64,000 nucleotides of DNA, taken from Comamonadaceae bacterium (GTDB lineage Bacteria > Pseudomonadota > Gammaproteobacteria > Burkholderiales > Burkholderiaceae_C). The notes under the pieces were generated by a model, which made no database searches, was not told the origin of the DNA, and saw only the letters and a program-made list of their open reading frames with translations. The DNA is taken from NCBI GenBank assembly GCA_027484575.1, contig JAIXSQ010000009.1, forward strand, positions 62,001-126,000, read 5' to 3'. Positions within the stretch are counted from its first letter, which is position 1, and each line of letters starts with the position of its first letter. Both the position numbers and the translations under genes were made by a program. Positions 1-7,684 of the stretch are shown in pieces.

Positions 1-60
1 CTGCGCCGCGCCCAGCAGCAGCACCAGCGTGCCGCCGCGCAGGACATCGCGCCGCTTCAT
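1..60 (-). CDS. Start of a Tat-exported protein, probably N-acetylmuramoyl-L-alanine amidase (partial)
   Basis: Only the first 20 codons are inside the window; the gene runs off the left edge. The visible peptide begins MKRRDVLRGG and continues into a run of Leu, Gly and Ala, which is a twin-arginine export signal (RR followed by a hydrophobic stretch). Its ATG overlaps the TGA of tsaE (ATGA), so the two are translationally coupled. In Burkholderiales the gene after tsaE is usually the peptidoglycan amidase amiC, which is Tat-exported. The amidase call rests only on this neighbourhood and signal type, since no catalytic domain is visible. Confidence 0.5.
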   Translation of the reverse strand, partial: MKRRDVLRGGTLVLLLGAAQ

Positions 61-545
61 GCCGCGGACTCCGGGTCGCCCAGGCCGGCGGCGCGCAGAG
101 CGGCCAGCACGGCGCGCCCGCGCTCGGTGCCGGCCGCCAGCCGCACCGCGCGGCTGCCGTCGTCCTGCAGCGCCAGGTGCAGGGCCAGGTCGGCCGGCGG
201 CAGCAGCGGCGCGGCCAGCTGCGGCCACTCGGCCAGCTTCAGGCCCGGGGCCTGGAAGATGTCGCGCAGGCCCGCGTCCTCCCACTCGCGCGGGTCGGCG
301 AAGCGGTAGAAGTCGAAGTGCCAGGCCGCACCGAGCGCGGTGGCGTGCGGCTCGACGACGGCGTAGGTGGGGCTTTTGATGCGGCCGGTGACCCCGAGCG
401 CGCGCAGCAGGTGGCGCACGAAGGTGGTCTTGCCGGCGCCCAGGTCGCCGTGCAGCGCGACGAACAGGTCGGCCACCGCGGGCTGCGCGGCCAGGGCCCG
501 CGCCAGGGCGTCGGTGTCGTCCTCCGTGGCCCAGCGCAGGGACAG
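57..545 (-). CDS. tsaE: tRNA threonylcarbamoyladenosine biosynthesis ATPase TsaE
   Basis: Cytoplasmic P-loop ATPase that works with TsaB and TsaD to make the t6A37 modification of ANN-decoding tRNAs. The Walker A loop GDLGAGKTT is clear, followed by the SPTY segment and the HFDFYR motif typical of TsaE. The start is unresolved. Family homology begins at about base 545, where the only codon is CTG. In-frame alternatives are TTG at 641, which would overlap queG by 54 nt, and GTG at 476, which would remove the first conserved strand. With the 545 start the protein is 162 aa, the usual family length. It is divergent from queG and coupled to the downstream Tat-signal gene. Confidence 0.85.
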   Translation of the reverse strand: MSLRWATEDDTDALARALAAQPAVADLFVALHGDLGAGKTTFVRHLLRALGVTGRIKSPTYAVVEPHATALGAAWHFDFYRFADPREWEDAGLRDIFQAPGLKLAEWPQLAAPLLPPADLALHLALQDDGSRAVRLAAGTERGRAVLAALRAAGLGDPESAA

Positions 546-575
546 CCCGTCCAGGCCCGGCGGTGGGGCGGTTCC

Positions 576-581
576 TACAAT
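576..581 (+). promoter_or_regulatory. -10 element of queG (TACAAT), predicted leaderless
   Basis: TACAAT ends 6 nt before the queG ATG. With the usual 6-7 nt from -10 hexamer to transcription start, the mRNA would begin at or next to the A of the ATG. No Shine-Dalgarno sequence fits between hexamer and start. No convincing -35 is seen. Confidence 0.5.
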
Positions 582-587
582 CGGCAG

Positions 588-1700
588 ATGTCCCGGGGCG
601 CTCAGTTCGATGGTCCTTCGCTGGTGGCGGCCATCCGGCAATGGGGCCGCGAGGCCGGATTCTCCCAAATCGGTGTGGCCGGCGTGGACCTGTCGGACGC
701 CGAACCGGGATTGCTCGCCTGGTTGTCGCAAGGCTTCCACGGCGAGATGCACTACATGGCGGCGCACGGCCTCAAGCGCGCCCGCCCGGCCGAGCTGGTG
801 CCGGGCACGGTGTCGGTGATCACCGCCCGCATGGACTACCTGCCCGCGGCCACATCCGGGGGCTGGCAGGACGCCGAACTCGCGCGGCTGCAGCGGCCCG
901 GCGAGGCGATCGTGTCGCTGTATGCCCGCGGCCGCGACTACCACAAGGTGCTGCGCCAGCGCCTGCAGAAGCTGGCCGAGCGCATCGCGGCGCAGGTGGG
1001 GCCCTACGGCCACCGCGCGTTCACCGATTCGGCGCCGGTGCTGGAGGCCGAACTGGCCACCCGCAGCGGCCAGGGCTGGCGCGGCAAGCACACCCTGGTG
1101 CTCTCGCGCGAGGGCGGCTCGATGTTCTTCCTGGGCGAGATCTACGTCGACCTGGCCCTGCCCGCGACGCCGGCCGAGCCCGCGCACTGCGGCAGCTGCA
1201 GCGCCTGCATCGAGGCCTGCCCCACGGGTGCGATCCTGGGGCCGCAGCGGCTGGATGCGCGGCGCTGCATCTCGTACCTGACCATCGAGCATCCCGGCCC
1301 CATCCCCGAGGACCTGCGGCCGCTGCTGGCCAACCGCATCTACGGCTGCGACGACTGCCAGCTGGTGTGCCCCTGGAACAAGTACGCCGGACGCAGCCCG
1401 CTGCCGGATTTCGACGCGCGCGACGGGCTGGCCGGCGCCGGCATCGCGCAGCTGCTGGCCTGGGACGAGGCCGAGTTCCTGCGCCGCACCGAGGGCAGCG
1501 CGATCCGCCGCATCGGCCACGTGCGCTGGCTGCGCAACCTGGCCGTGGCGGCGGGCAATGCGCTGCGGGCGGGCGAGGACGCGGGACTGCGGGCGGCGCT
1601 GGCGCGCTGGGGCGCGCATCCCGAGCCGCTGGTGCGCGAGCACGTGGCCTGGGCGCTGGGGGCGCCCGCGGCGCCCCCCGAACTCAGCGCAGGACGCTGA
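588..1700 (+). CDS. queG: Epoxyqueuosine reductase QueG
   Basis: Cobalamin- and iron-sulfur-dependent reductase that converts epoxyqueuosine to queuosine in tRNA, the last step of queuosine synthesis. The 370-residue length matches the family. A ferredoxin-like pair of 4Fe-4S motifs is visible: CGSCSACIEACP, then CDDCQLVCPWN, with RCISYLTIEH between them as in known QueG proteins. The ATG at 588 lies 6 nt after a TACAAT -10 hexamer and has no ribosome binding site, so the transcript is probably leaderless. It is divergent from tsaE, and the promoter region lies between or within the two 5' ends. Confidence 0.95.
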   Translation: MSRGAQFDGPSLVAAIRQWGREAGFSQIGVAGVDLSDAEPGLLAWLSQGFHGEMHYMAAHGLKRARPAELVPGTVSVITARMDYLPAATSGGWQDAELARLQRPGEAIVSLYARGRDYHKVLRQRLQKLAERIAAQVGPYGHRAFTDSAPVLEAELATRSGQGWRGKHTLVLSREGGSMFFLGEIYVDLALPATPAEPAHCGSCSACIEACPTGAILGPQRLDARRCISYLTIEHPGPIPEDLRPLLANRIYGCDDCQLVCPWNKYAGRSPLPDFDARDGLAGAGIAQLLAWDEAEFLRRTEGSAIRRIGHVRWLRNLAVAAGNALRAGEDAGLRAALARWGAHPEPLVREHVAWALGAPAAPPELSAGR

Positions 1701-2589
1701 GCGCGAAGGTCAGGCTGGCTGCCCCGAGCACGGTCGAGAGCGTCACCAGCCCCGCCACGTACGAGCCGTTGTAGCCCATGCGCGAGGCGAGCACGTAGCA
1801 GCTGCTGGCGGTGGGCAGCGCCGAGAAGGCCAGCAGCACCGTGGTCTGCGCGGGGTCCAGCCGCAGCAGGCGCGCCAGCGCCCAGGCCACCAGCGGCAGC
1901 AGCGCATGGCGGATGGCGAGCACCGAGACCGACAGCGCCCGGCTGCGCGCCAGGCTGCCGAACTGCATGCCGGCGCCGGCCGACATCAGGCCCAGCGCCA
2001 GCGAGCTGCCGCCGATGCGGTTGAGGGTCGGGGCCAGCAGCTCGGGCACGCTGAAGCCGGCCAGGTTGTAGGCCAGCCCGGCGGCGGTCGCCACGATCAG
2101 CGGGTTGCGCAGCAGCGCGGCGCCGAAGTTGCTGCGGGCGTGGCGGGCCATGGGCCAGACCGCGCCGACGTTGAACAGCGGCACGCACACCCCGATCAGC
2201 ACCGCGATCAGCTGCAGGCCGGCCGCGCCCAGCAGCCGCTCCGACAGGGCCAGCGCGATGAAGGAGTTGAAGCGGAAGGCCACCTGCGCGGCGCCGGCAT
2301 GCTCGCGCCGGTCGATGTACCGCCCCAGCACCGGCAGGGCGGGCAGGGCGTAGGCCAGGCCAATGCCGCTGACCCCCAGCAGCAGGCCGGCGGCGATCAG
2401 GCCGGAGGCGGCGGCGGGGTCCAGCGGGCTGCGCACGATGGACAGGAACAGCAGCACCGGGAACAGCACGTAGTACACGAGCTTCTCGACCTGCTCCCAG
2501 ACCTCGCGGTCCAGCGGGGTGAAGCGGCACAGCAGGAAGCCGCAGGCGATGAGGGAGAAGTCGGGGAGCAGCAGGCGGGCGAATTCCAC
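1684..2589 (-). CDS. AEC family transporter (auxin-efflux-carrier fold permease)
   Basis: Inner-membrane permease of 301 aa with about ten hydrophobic helices, in the AEC family that includes malonate and auxin carriers. The N-terminal FSLIACGFLLCR and the central FNVGAVWPMA and RNPLIVATAAG segments are typical, as is the C-terminal half starting SLALGLMSAGAGM. The start is taken as GTG at 2589, the first start that leaves the whole first helix intact. It converges on queG, overlapping its last 17 nt. The substrate cannot be read from sequence; organic acids are the usual guess for the family. Confidence 0.85.
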   Translation of the reverse strand: MEFARLLLPDFSLIACGFLLCRFTPLDREVWEQVEKLVYYVLFPVLLFLSIVRSPLDPAAASGLIAAGLLLGVSGIGLAYALPALPVLGRYIDRREHAGAAQVAFRFNSFIALALSERLLGAAGLQLIAVLIGVCVPLFNVGAVWPMARHARSNFGAALLRNPLIVATAAGLAYNLAGFSVPELLAPTLNRIGGSSLALGLMSAGAGMQFGSLARSRALSVSVLAIRHALLPLVAWALARLLRLDPAQTTVLLAFSALPTASSCYVLASRMGYNGSYVAGLVTLSTVLGAASLTFALSVLR

Positions 2590-2677
2590 CGGCCGAGTCT
2601 CGCACAGGGTCCGGGCGCACCCCCGGGGGAACCCTGAGGCGCGGCGTCGCATGGGCGGCAGCTCTGCAACTTTTGGG

Positions 2678-2683
2678 TAGCAT
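2678..2683 (+). promoter_or_regulatory. -10 candidate (TAGCAT) of the first Bug receptor gene
   Basis: TAGCAT is preceded by TGGG. It lies about 42 nt before the ATG in the gap between the divergent AEC permease and the receptor gene. There is no clear -35. Confidence 0.35.
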
Positions 2684-2724
2684 GCCGGGCTCGAGCCAAG
2701 CCCACCCACAAGGAGAGTGTTCCG

Positions 2725-3693
2725 ATGAAACGCCGTACCTGGATCGTCGTGGCTGCCGCCACCCTGGCCGCCACCGGCCCGGTCCTCGCCCAGAGCTACC
2801 CGAACAAGCCGGTGCGCCTCGTCGTGCCGTTCGCACCGGGCGGCACCACCGACATCGTCGCCCGCACCATCGCCGAGCCGCTGGGCAAGCAGATCGGCCA
2901 GAGCGTGGTGGTGGAGAACAAGGCCGGCGGCGGCGGCGTGATCGGCGCCACCGAGACCTCGCGTGCCGCGCCCGACGGCTACGCGCTGGGCGTGGCCACG
3001 GTGTCGACCACCGCGGCCAACCCGGCGATCAACCCGAAGGTGCCGTACAACCCGCTGACGGACTTCACGCCCATCGTCAACATCGCGGCCACGCCCAACG
3101 TGATCGCGGTGCACCCCAGCTTCCCGGCCAAGGACTTCAAGGCCTTCCTGGCCGAGCTGAAGAAGAGCCCGGGCAAGTACTCGTACTCCTCCTCGGGCAC
3201 GGGCGGCATCGGCCACCTGCAGATGGAGCTGTTCAAGAACCTGTCGGGCACCTTCGTCACCCACATTCCCTACCGCGGCGCGGGTCCGGCGCTCAACGAC
3301 ACGGTGGCCGGCCAGGTGCCGATGATCTTCGACAACCTGCCCTCGGCGCTGCCCTTCATCAAGGAAGGCCGGCTGATCCCGATCGTGGTGGCCGCCCCCC
3401 AGCGCCTGAAGGACCTGCCCAACGTGCCGACCTTCAAGGAGGTGGGACTGGAGCCGGTGAACCGGCTGGCCTACTACGGCATCTACGGTCCCAAGGGCCT
3501 GCCCAAGGACGTGGTCGACAAGATCAACGACGGCGTGGTCAAGGCGCTGGCCGAGCCGGCCGTGCGCAAGCGCATCGAGGACACCGGCTCGATCGTCATC
3601 GGCAACAAGCCCGAGGAGTTCGCCGCGCAGATCAAGGCCGAGTACGAGGTCTACAAGCGCGTGGTCGACTCGGCCAAGCTCAAGCTGGACTGA
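2725..3693 (+). CDS. Bug family tripartite tricarboxylate transporter substrate-binding protein
   Basis: Periplasmic receptor of 322 aa. A Sec signal peptide (residues 1-22, ending VLA-Q) precedes the typical Bug start [16 protein letters not shown], the TDIVAR helix and the AAPDGY segment. Bug proteins bind small carboxylates or amides for TctABC-type transporters, but no TctA or TctB gene is nearby, so this is an orphan receptor, as is common in Burkholderiales. A good ribosome binding site (AAGGAGA) sits 8-12 nt before the ATG, and a TAGCAT -10 candidate lies at 2678-2683. A hairpin terminator follows at 3719-3746. Confidence 0.93.
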   Translation: MKRRTWIVVAAATLAATGPVLAQSYPNKPVRLVVPFAPGGTTDIVARTIAEPLGKQIGQSVVVENKAGGGGVIGATETSRAAPDGYALGVATVSTTAANPAINPKVPYNPLTDFTPIVNIAATPNVIAVHPSFPAKDFKAFLAELKKSPGKYSYSSSGTGGIGHLQMELFKNLSGTFVTHIPYRGAGPALNDTVAGQVPMIFDNLPSALPFIKEGRLIPIVVAAPQRLKDLPNVPTFKEVGLEPVNRLAYYGIYGPKGLPKDVVDKINDGVVKALAEPAVRKRIEDTGSIVIGNKPEEFAAQIKAEYEVYKRVVDSAKLKLD

Positions 3694-3694
3694 G

Positions 3695-4618
3695 TTGCCC
3701 CCCAGCGGCACGTCGCGCAGGCCGCCTCCGGGCGGCCTGTTTCCTTGCATCGACGAGTTCGTCGACGCGCTCTGGCTCGAGGAGGGCCTGGCCGCCAACA
3801 GCCTGGCCGCCTACCGGCGCGACCTGACGCTGTTCGCGCGCTGGCTGCACGAGCGCGGCCGCGCGCTCCAGGCCGCCACGCAGTCGGACATCGAGCGCTG
3901 GTTCGCCGACAGCCATGCCACCACGCGCCCGAGCACCAGCAGCCGGCGGCTGGCCACGCTGCGGCGCTACTTCCGCTGGGCCCTGCGCGAGCGGCGCATC
4001 GACGCCGATCCCACGCTCAAGCTGCAGGCGCCCAAGCGGCTGGCGCGGGTGCCGCGCACGCTCACCGAGGCCCAGGTCGAGGCGCTGCTGGCCGCCCCCG
4101 ACGTGGACCTCCCGCTGGGGCTGCGCGACCGCGCGATGCTGGAGCTGATGTACGCCAGCGGCCTGCGCGTGACCGAGCTGGTGACGCTCAAGTCGCACCA
4201 CGTGTCGTTGGCCGACCACGTTCTGCGCGTGTTCGGCAAGGGCGGCAAGGAGCGGCTGGTGCCCTTCGGCGAGCTGGCGCGCGACTGGCTGGTGCGCTAC
4301 CTCGAGCAGGCCCGGCCGCTGATCCTGGCCGGCCGGCAGAGCGAGGACCTGTTCGTCACCGGCCTGGGCCACGGCATGACCCGCGCGATGTTCTGGGTGG
4401 TGGTCAAGAAGCATGCGGCCACCGCGGGCGTCACCGTGCCGCTGTCGCCCCACACGCTGCGGCATGCCTTCGCCACCCACCTGCTGAACCACGGCGCCGA
4501 CCTGCGCGCGGTGCAGATGCTGCTGGGCCATGCCGACATCTCCACCACCACGATCTACACCCACGTGGCGCGCGAGCGGCTCAAGCAGCTGCATGCGCAG
4601 CACCATCCCCGGGGTTGA
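3695..4618 (+). CDS. xerD: Site-specific tyrosine recombinase XerD
   Basis: Recombinase that resolves chromosome dimers at dif together with XerC and FtsK. The N-terminal SAM-like domain (IDEFVDALWLEEG) and the catalytic domain are intact, with the R-H-x-x-R-Y set visible: SGLRVTEL, HTLRHAFATHL, LLGH and the tyrosine in TTTIYTHVARERL. The 307-aa length assumes a TTG start at 3695, directly after the upstream stop codon. That places a perfect terminator hairpin (3719-3746) inside codons 9-18. The only other codon before the conserved domain is CTG within the hairpin, so the true start is uncertain. The function is secure. Confidence 0.93.
   Translation: MPPSGTSRRPPPGGLFPCIDEFVDALWLEEGLAANSLAAYRRDLTLFARWLHERGRALQAATQSDIERWFADSHATTRPSTSSRRLATLRRYFRWALRERRIDADPTLKLQAPKRLARVPRTLTEAQVEALLAAPDVDLPLGLRDRAMLELMYASGLRVTELVTLKSHHVSLADHVLRVFGKGGKERLVPFGELARDWLVRYLEQARPLILAGRQSEDLFVTGLGHGMTRAMFWVVVKKHAATAGVTVPLSPHTLRHAFATHLLNHGADLRAVQMLLGHADISTTTIYTHVARERLKQLHAQHHPRG
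3719..3746 (+). terminator. Rho-independent terminator of the first Bug gene, overlapping the 5' end of xerD
   Basis: AGGCCGCC (3719-3726) pairs perfectly with GGCGGCCT (3731-3738) across a 4-nt loop. It is followed by GTTTCCTT. It lies 26 nt after the Bug stop codon and inside the reading frame assigned to xerD. Confidence 0.7.
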
Positions 4619-4624
4619 GACAAT
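4619..4624 (+). promoter_or_regulatory. -10 candidate (GACAAT) of the second Bug gene
   Basis: GACAAT begins one base after the xerD stop codon and lies 28 nt before the TTG start of the next gene, giving a leader of about 22 nt. Similar ACAAT hexamers precede queG, parE and the carbonic anhydrase gene. Confidence 0.4.
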
Positions 4625-4652
4625 CGGCGGACGCAGTCCCCGGAGTCCGTCC

Positions 4653-5612
4653 TTGAAGCGCATCCTCGCCGCCGCGGTCCTCGCGGCCACCGCTGGCCTC
4701 GCGGCCGCCCAGGCCTATCCCGCCAAGCCGATCCGCCTGGTCGTCGGCTACCCGCCCGGCGGCGGCATCGACTTCGCCGCCCGCACCATCCAGCAGCCGC
4801 TGCAGCAGGCCCTGGGCCAGCAGGTGGTGATCGACTACAAGCCCGGCGCGGGCGGGATGCTCGCCGCCGGCGAGCTCACCCGCGCCGCGCCGGACGGCTA
4901 CACCCTGCTGCTGGCCAACACCGGCCCGTTCGCCATCGCGCCCTACCTGCAGGCCAAACGGCCCTACGACCCGGTCACGCAGTTCACCTACGTGGGCCAG
5001 GTCAGCCAGGGCAGCTACGTCGCCGTCACCCGGCCCGAGCACCCGGCGCGCAACCTGCGCGAGTGGGTCGACTGGGCCCGCGCGAACGCGGGCAAGGTGA
5101 ACTTCGCCTCGGGCGGCAACGGCACCTCGACGCACCTGAACGGCGAACTGATGAACGCGGCCACCGGGCTGGACGTCACGCACGTGCCCTACAAGGGCAG
5201 CGCGCCGGCGGTGCAGGACCTGATCGGCGGCCAGACGCAGCTGCTGATCGACGCCGGCAGCGTGCTGCTGCCGCAGGTCAAGGGCGGCAAGCTCAAGGCG
5301 CTGGCCGTCACCGGCCCGCGGCGCGACCCGCAGCTGCCGGACGTGCCCACGGTGCGCGAACTCGGTTTGGGCGCGATGGAGACCGTCGGCTTCCAGGGGC
5401 TCGTCGGTCCCCCGGGCCTGCCGCGCGAGGTGGTCGAGCGGCTGGCCGCCGCGCTGGCCCAGGCCGTGGCCCACCCCGAGGTCAAGGCGAAGTTCGCCGC
5501 GGCCGGCAGCGAGGCGCACTTCCTGCCGCCTGCCGAGTTCGCCGCCTTCGTCAAGGCCGAGAACGAGAAATGGCCGCGCGTGATCCGCGAGCGGCGCCTG
5601 CAACTCGATTGA
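4653..5612 (+). CDS. Bug family tripartite tricarboxylate transporter substrate-binding protein
   Basis: Second orphan periplasmic receptor in the window, 319 aa. The signal peptide (LKRILAAAVLAATAGLAAAQ) leads into AYPAKPIRLVVGYPPGGGID and then AAPDGYTLLLAN, the Bug signature segments. TTG at 4653 is the first start after xerD that begins the signal peptide, with a weak CGGAG site 7-11 nt upstream. It ends 10 nt before the dehydratase-like gene, so the two are probably one transcript and the ligand could be a hydroxy- or amino acid. No TctAB partner is present. Confidence 0.92.
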   Translation: MKRILAAAVLAATAGLAAAQAYPAKPIRLVVGYPPGGGIDFAARTIQQPLQQALGQQVVIDYKPGAGGMLAAGELTRAAPDGYTLLLANTGPFAIAPYLQAKRPYDPVTQFTYVGQVSQGSYVAVTRPEHPARNLREWVDWARANAGKVNFASGGNGTSTHLNGELMNAATGLDVTHVPYKGSAPAVQDLIGGQTQLLIDAGSVLLPQVKGGKLKALAVTGPRRDPQLPDVPTVRELGLGAMETVGFQGLVGPPGLPREVVERLAAALAQAVAHPEVKAKFAAAGSEAHFLPPAEFAAFVKAENEKWPRVIRERRLQLD

Positions 5613-5622
5613 AGGAGTCCTG

Positions 5623-6591
5623 ATGCTGCAGATCGACGATGTGCTGGCCGCCGCCGGCCGGCTGGAGGGCGTGGCCCACCGCACCCCGGTGCTCACCTCG
5701 CGCACGCTGGACGAGGCCCTGGGCGCCTCGGTGTTCCTGAAGGCCGAGAACTTCCAGCGCATGGGCGCCTTCAAGTTCCGCGGCGGCTACAACGCGGTCA
5801 ACAGCCTGACCGAGGCCGAGCGCGCCCGCGGCGTGGTGGCCTTCTCCTCGGGCAACCACGCGCAGGCCGTGGCGCTGGCCGCGCGGCTGCACGGCTGCCG
5901 GGCCACCATCGTGATGCCCACCGACGCCCCCGCGCTCAAGCTGGCCGCCACCCGCGGCTATGGCGCCGAGGTGGTGCTGTACGACCGCTACAAGGAAGAC
6001 CGCGCCGCCATCGCCACGCGGCTGGTGCAGGAGCAGGGCGCCCACCTCATCCCGCCCTTCGACGACCTGCGGGTGATGGCCGGGCAGGGCACCGCGGCGC
6101 TGGAGCTGCTGCAGGACACTGGCCCGCTCGATGCGCTGATCGTCTGCGCGGGGGGCGGCGGCCTGCTGTCGGGCTGCGCCGTGGCTGCGAAGCACCTTGC
6201 GCCCGGCATCCGCGTCTACGGCGCCGAGCCCGAGCGCGGCGACGACATGCGCCAGTCGCTGCGCGCCGGCCGCATCGTCTCCATCGACGTGCCGCGCACC
6301 ATCTGCGACGGCCAGCAGACCCAGGCCGTGGGCCGCCACACCTTCGAGGTGATCCAGGCCCTGGTCAGCGACGTGCTCACCGTGCCCGACCCGGTGGTGG
6401 TCGAGGCGATGCGCTTCGCCTTCGAGCGCATGAAGGTCGTGCTGGAGCCCTCGGGCGCCTGCGCGCTGGCCGCGCTGATGCACCACCGCGACCAGTTCCG
6501 CGGCCAGCGGGTGGGCCTCACGCTGTCGGGCGGGAACATCGGGGCGGACCGGTTCGTGGCGCTGCTGTCGGGGGCGGAACGGGTGGATTGA
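5623..6591 (+). CDS. PLP-dependent threonine/serine dehydratase-like enzyme
   Basis: Fold-type II pyridoxal-phosphate enzyme of 322 aa. Visible motifs are the PLP lysine in AFKFRGGYNA, the substrate loop SSGNHAQA, the phosphate-binding glycine loop GGGGLLSG and the C-terminal SGGN. There is no C-terminal ACT regulatory domain, so it is the short catabolic form, as in TdcB, serine racemase or threo-3-hydroxyaspartate ammonia-lyase. It probably eliminates ammonia from a beta-hydroxy amino acid; which one cannot be decided here. A ribosome binding site (AAGGAG) is present, and the upstream receptor gene may feed it. Confidence 0.88.
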   Translation: MLQIDDVLAAAGRLEGVAHRTPVLTSRTLDEALGASVFLKAENFQRMGAFKFRGGYNAVNSLTEAERARGVVAFSSGNHAQAVALAARLHGCRATIVMPTDAPALKLAATRGYGAEVVLYDRYKEDRAAIATRLVQEQGAHLIPPFDDLRVMAGQGTAALELLQDTGPLDALIVCAGGGGLLSGCAVAAKHLAPGIRVYGAEPERGDDMRQSLRAGRIVSIDVPRTICDGQQTQAVGRHTFEVIQALVSDVLTVPDPVVVEAMRFAFERMKVVLEPSGACALAALMHHRDQFRGQRVGLTLSGGNIGADRFVALLSGAERVD

Positions 6592-6745
6592 GGCCCGCCC
6601 TCGACCGCTCCATGCGTGTGTCCGGGGCGCGCGGGAGCGGGCACCCGGCGCCGGCTCCTGAGGCGAGCCAAAGTCGCCGGCGCCGGGCACCCGCTCCCGC
6701 GTGCCAGCGCCGCGCAGCGTTCGGCAGGGTTGCGGCCACCCCTGT

Positions 6746-6832
6746 CGTCATCCCGGCGAAGGCCGGGATCCAGTGACTTCTGTCCGGTATCGAACTCGAC
6801 GTCACTGGGCCCCGGCTTGCGCCGGGGCGACG
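6746..6832. repeat. Paired REP-like repeat, GATCCAGTGACTT family
   Basis: The left unit (6746-6779) carries a CCCGGC..GCCGGG hairpin followed by GATCCAGTGACTT. The right unit (about 6801-6832) is in the opposite orientation (GTCACTGGGCCCCGGC..GCCGGGGCGACG). The same family recurs at 43024-43113. It fills the gap between the dehydratase-like gene and the convergent aldolase-fold gene. The rest of this gap (6592-6745) has only GC-rich hairpins and no gene. Confidence 0.75.
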
Positions 6833-6839
6833 CCCACCT

Positions 6840-7652
6840 TCACCCCAGCATGTCCGGCTGCGTCGCCAGCAGGTGGCCCCAGATCGGCTGGAAGTGCAGC
6901 CAGCCGATGTACTCCGAGCCCACGTGCTCGCGGCTGTAGCGCGACTTGTCGGGCGGCACCAGCACCGGCTTGTGGCCGGTGGCCTCGACCATCAGCTGCT
7001 GGCGGCAGCAGCGCTCCAGCGCGATGAACCAGAAGGCCGCGGCCTCGATGCTGTGGCGGCTGGCGGTGAACAGGCCGTGGTTCTGGTGGATCGCGGCCTT
7101 CACGCCCTTGAACCAGTCGCACACCGCCAGCCCGGCCTTCTCCTCCACCGCGACCTGGCCGGCCTCGCTGCGGATCACCACGTGGTCCTCGAAGAACGCG
7201 GCGGCGTCCTGCGAGATCGGGTCCAGCGGCTTGCCCAGCGCCGCGAACGCCGTGCCGTACACCGTGTGCGCATGGCACATGGCCAGGATGTCGGGATGCG
7301 CCTCGTGCACGGCGGCGTGCAGCACGAAGCCGGCGCGGTTGACCGCGTGCGTGCCCTCGACCACCTTGCCCGCGTGGTCCACCAGGATCAGGTTGGACAC
7401 CTTGACCTGCGCGAAGTGCACGCACATCGGGTTGGTCCAGTACAGCTCGGGCCGCTCGGGGTCGCGGATGGTCAGGTGGCCGGCGAAGCCGTAGTCCAGG
7501 TGCTCCAGCGCGAAGGCGCGGCACGCGGCCACCAGCCGCTGCTTGCGGTGCAGCCGTAGCGCCTCGACGCTGTCGAAACGCGGCTCCTCGGGAAAGACCA
7601 GGCCGGGCTGGGTGGGCTGGTAGATCGAATGGTTCTTGACGCGGTCGAGCAT
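6840..7652 (-). CDS. Class II aldolase/adducin-family protein
   Basis: Zinc-dependent class II aldolase-fold enzyme of 270 aa. The metal-binding pairs are visible as CHAHTVYG and HQNHGLFT, and the GHLTIRDPE strand matches the family's phosphate or carboxylate loop. The fold covers fuculose-phosphate aldolases and also decarboxylases of dihydroxylated aromatic acids (PhtC type). It sits 32 nt after a Rieske oxygenase and its reductase on the same strand, so a role in processing the hydroxylated aromatic product is an attractive inference. The ATG at 7652 is preceded by an AGGAG sequence. Confidence 0.85.
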   Translation of the reverse strand: MLDRVKNHSIYQPTQPGLVFPEEPRFDSVEALRLHRKQRLVAACRAFALEHLDYGFAGHLTIRDPERPELYWTNPMCVHFAQVKVSNLILVDHAGKVVEGTHAVNRAGFVLHAAVHEAHPDILAMCHAHTVYGTAFAALGKPLDPISQDAAAFFEDHVVIRSEAGQVAVEEKAGLAVCDWFKGVKAAIHQNHGLFTASRHSIEAAAFWFIALERCCRQQLMVEATGHKPVLVPPDKSRYSREHVGSEYIGWLHFQPIWGHLLATQPDMLG

Positions 7653-7684
7653 CGGGGTCTCCTGGGTCGTGTCGCGGATGGTCG

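Noticed and set aside
2725..5612. A complete TctABC transporter operon around the Bug genes
   Set aside because: Only the receptors are present; no TctA or TctB membrane protein lies nearby.
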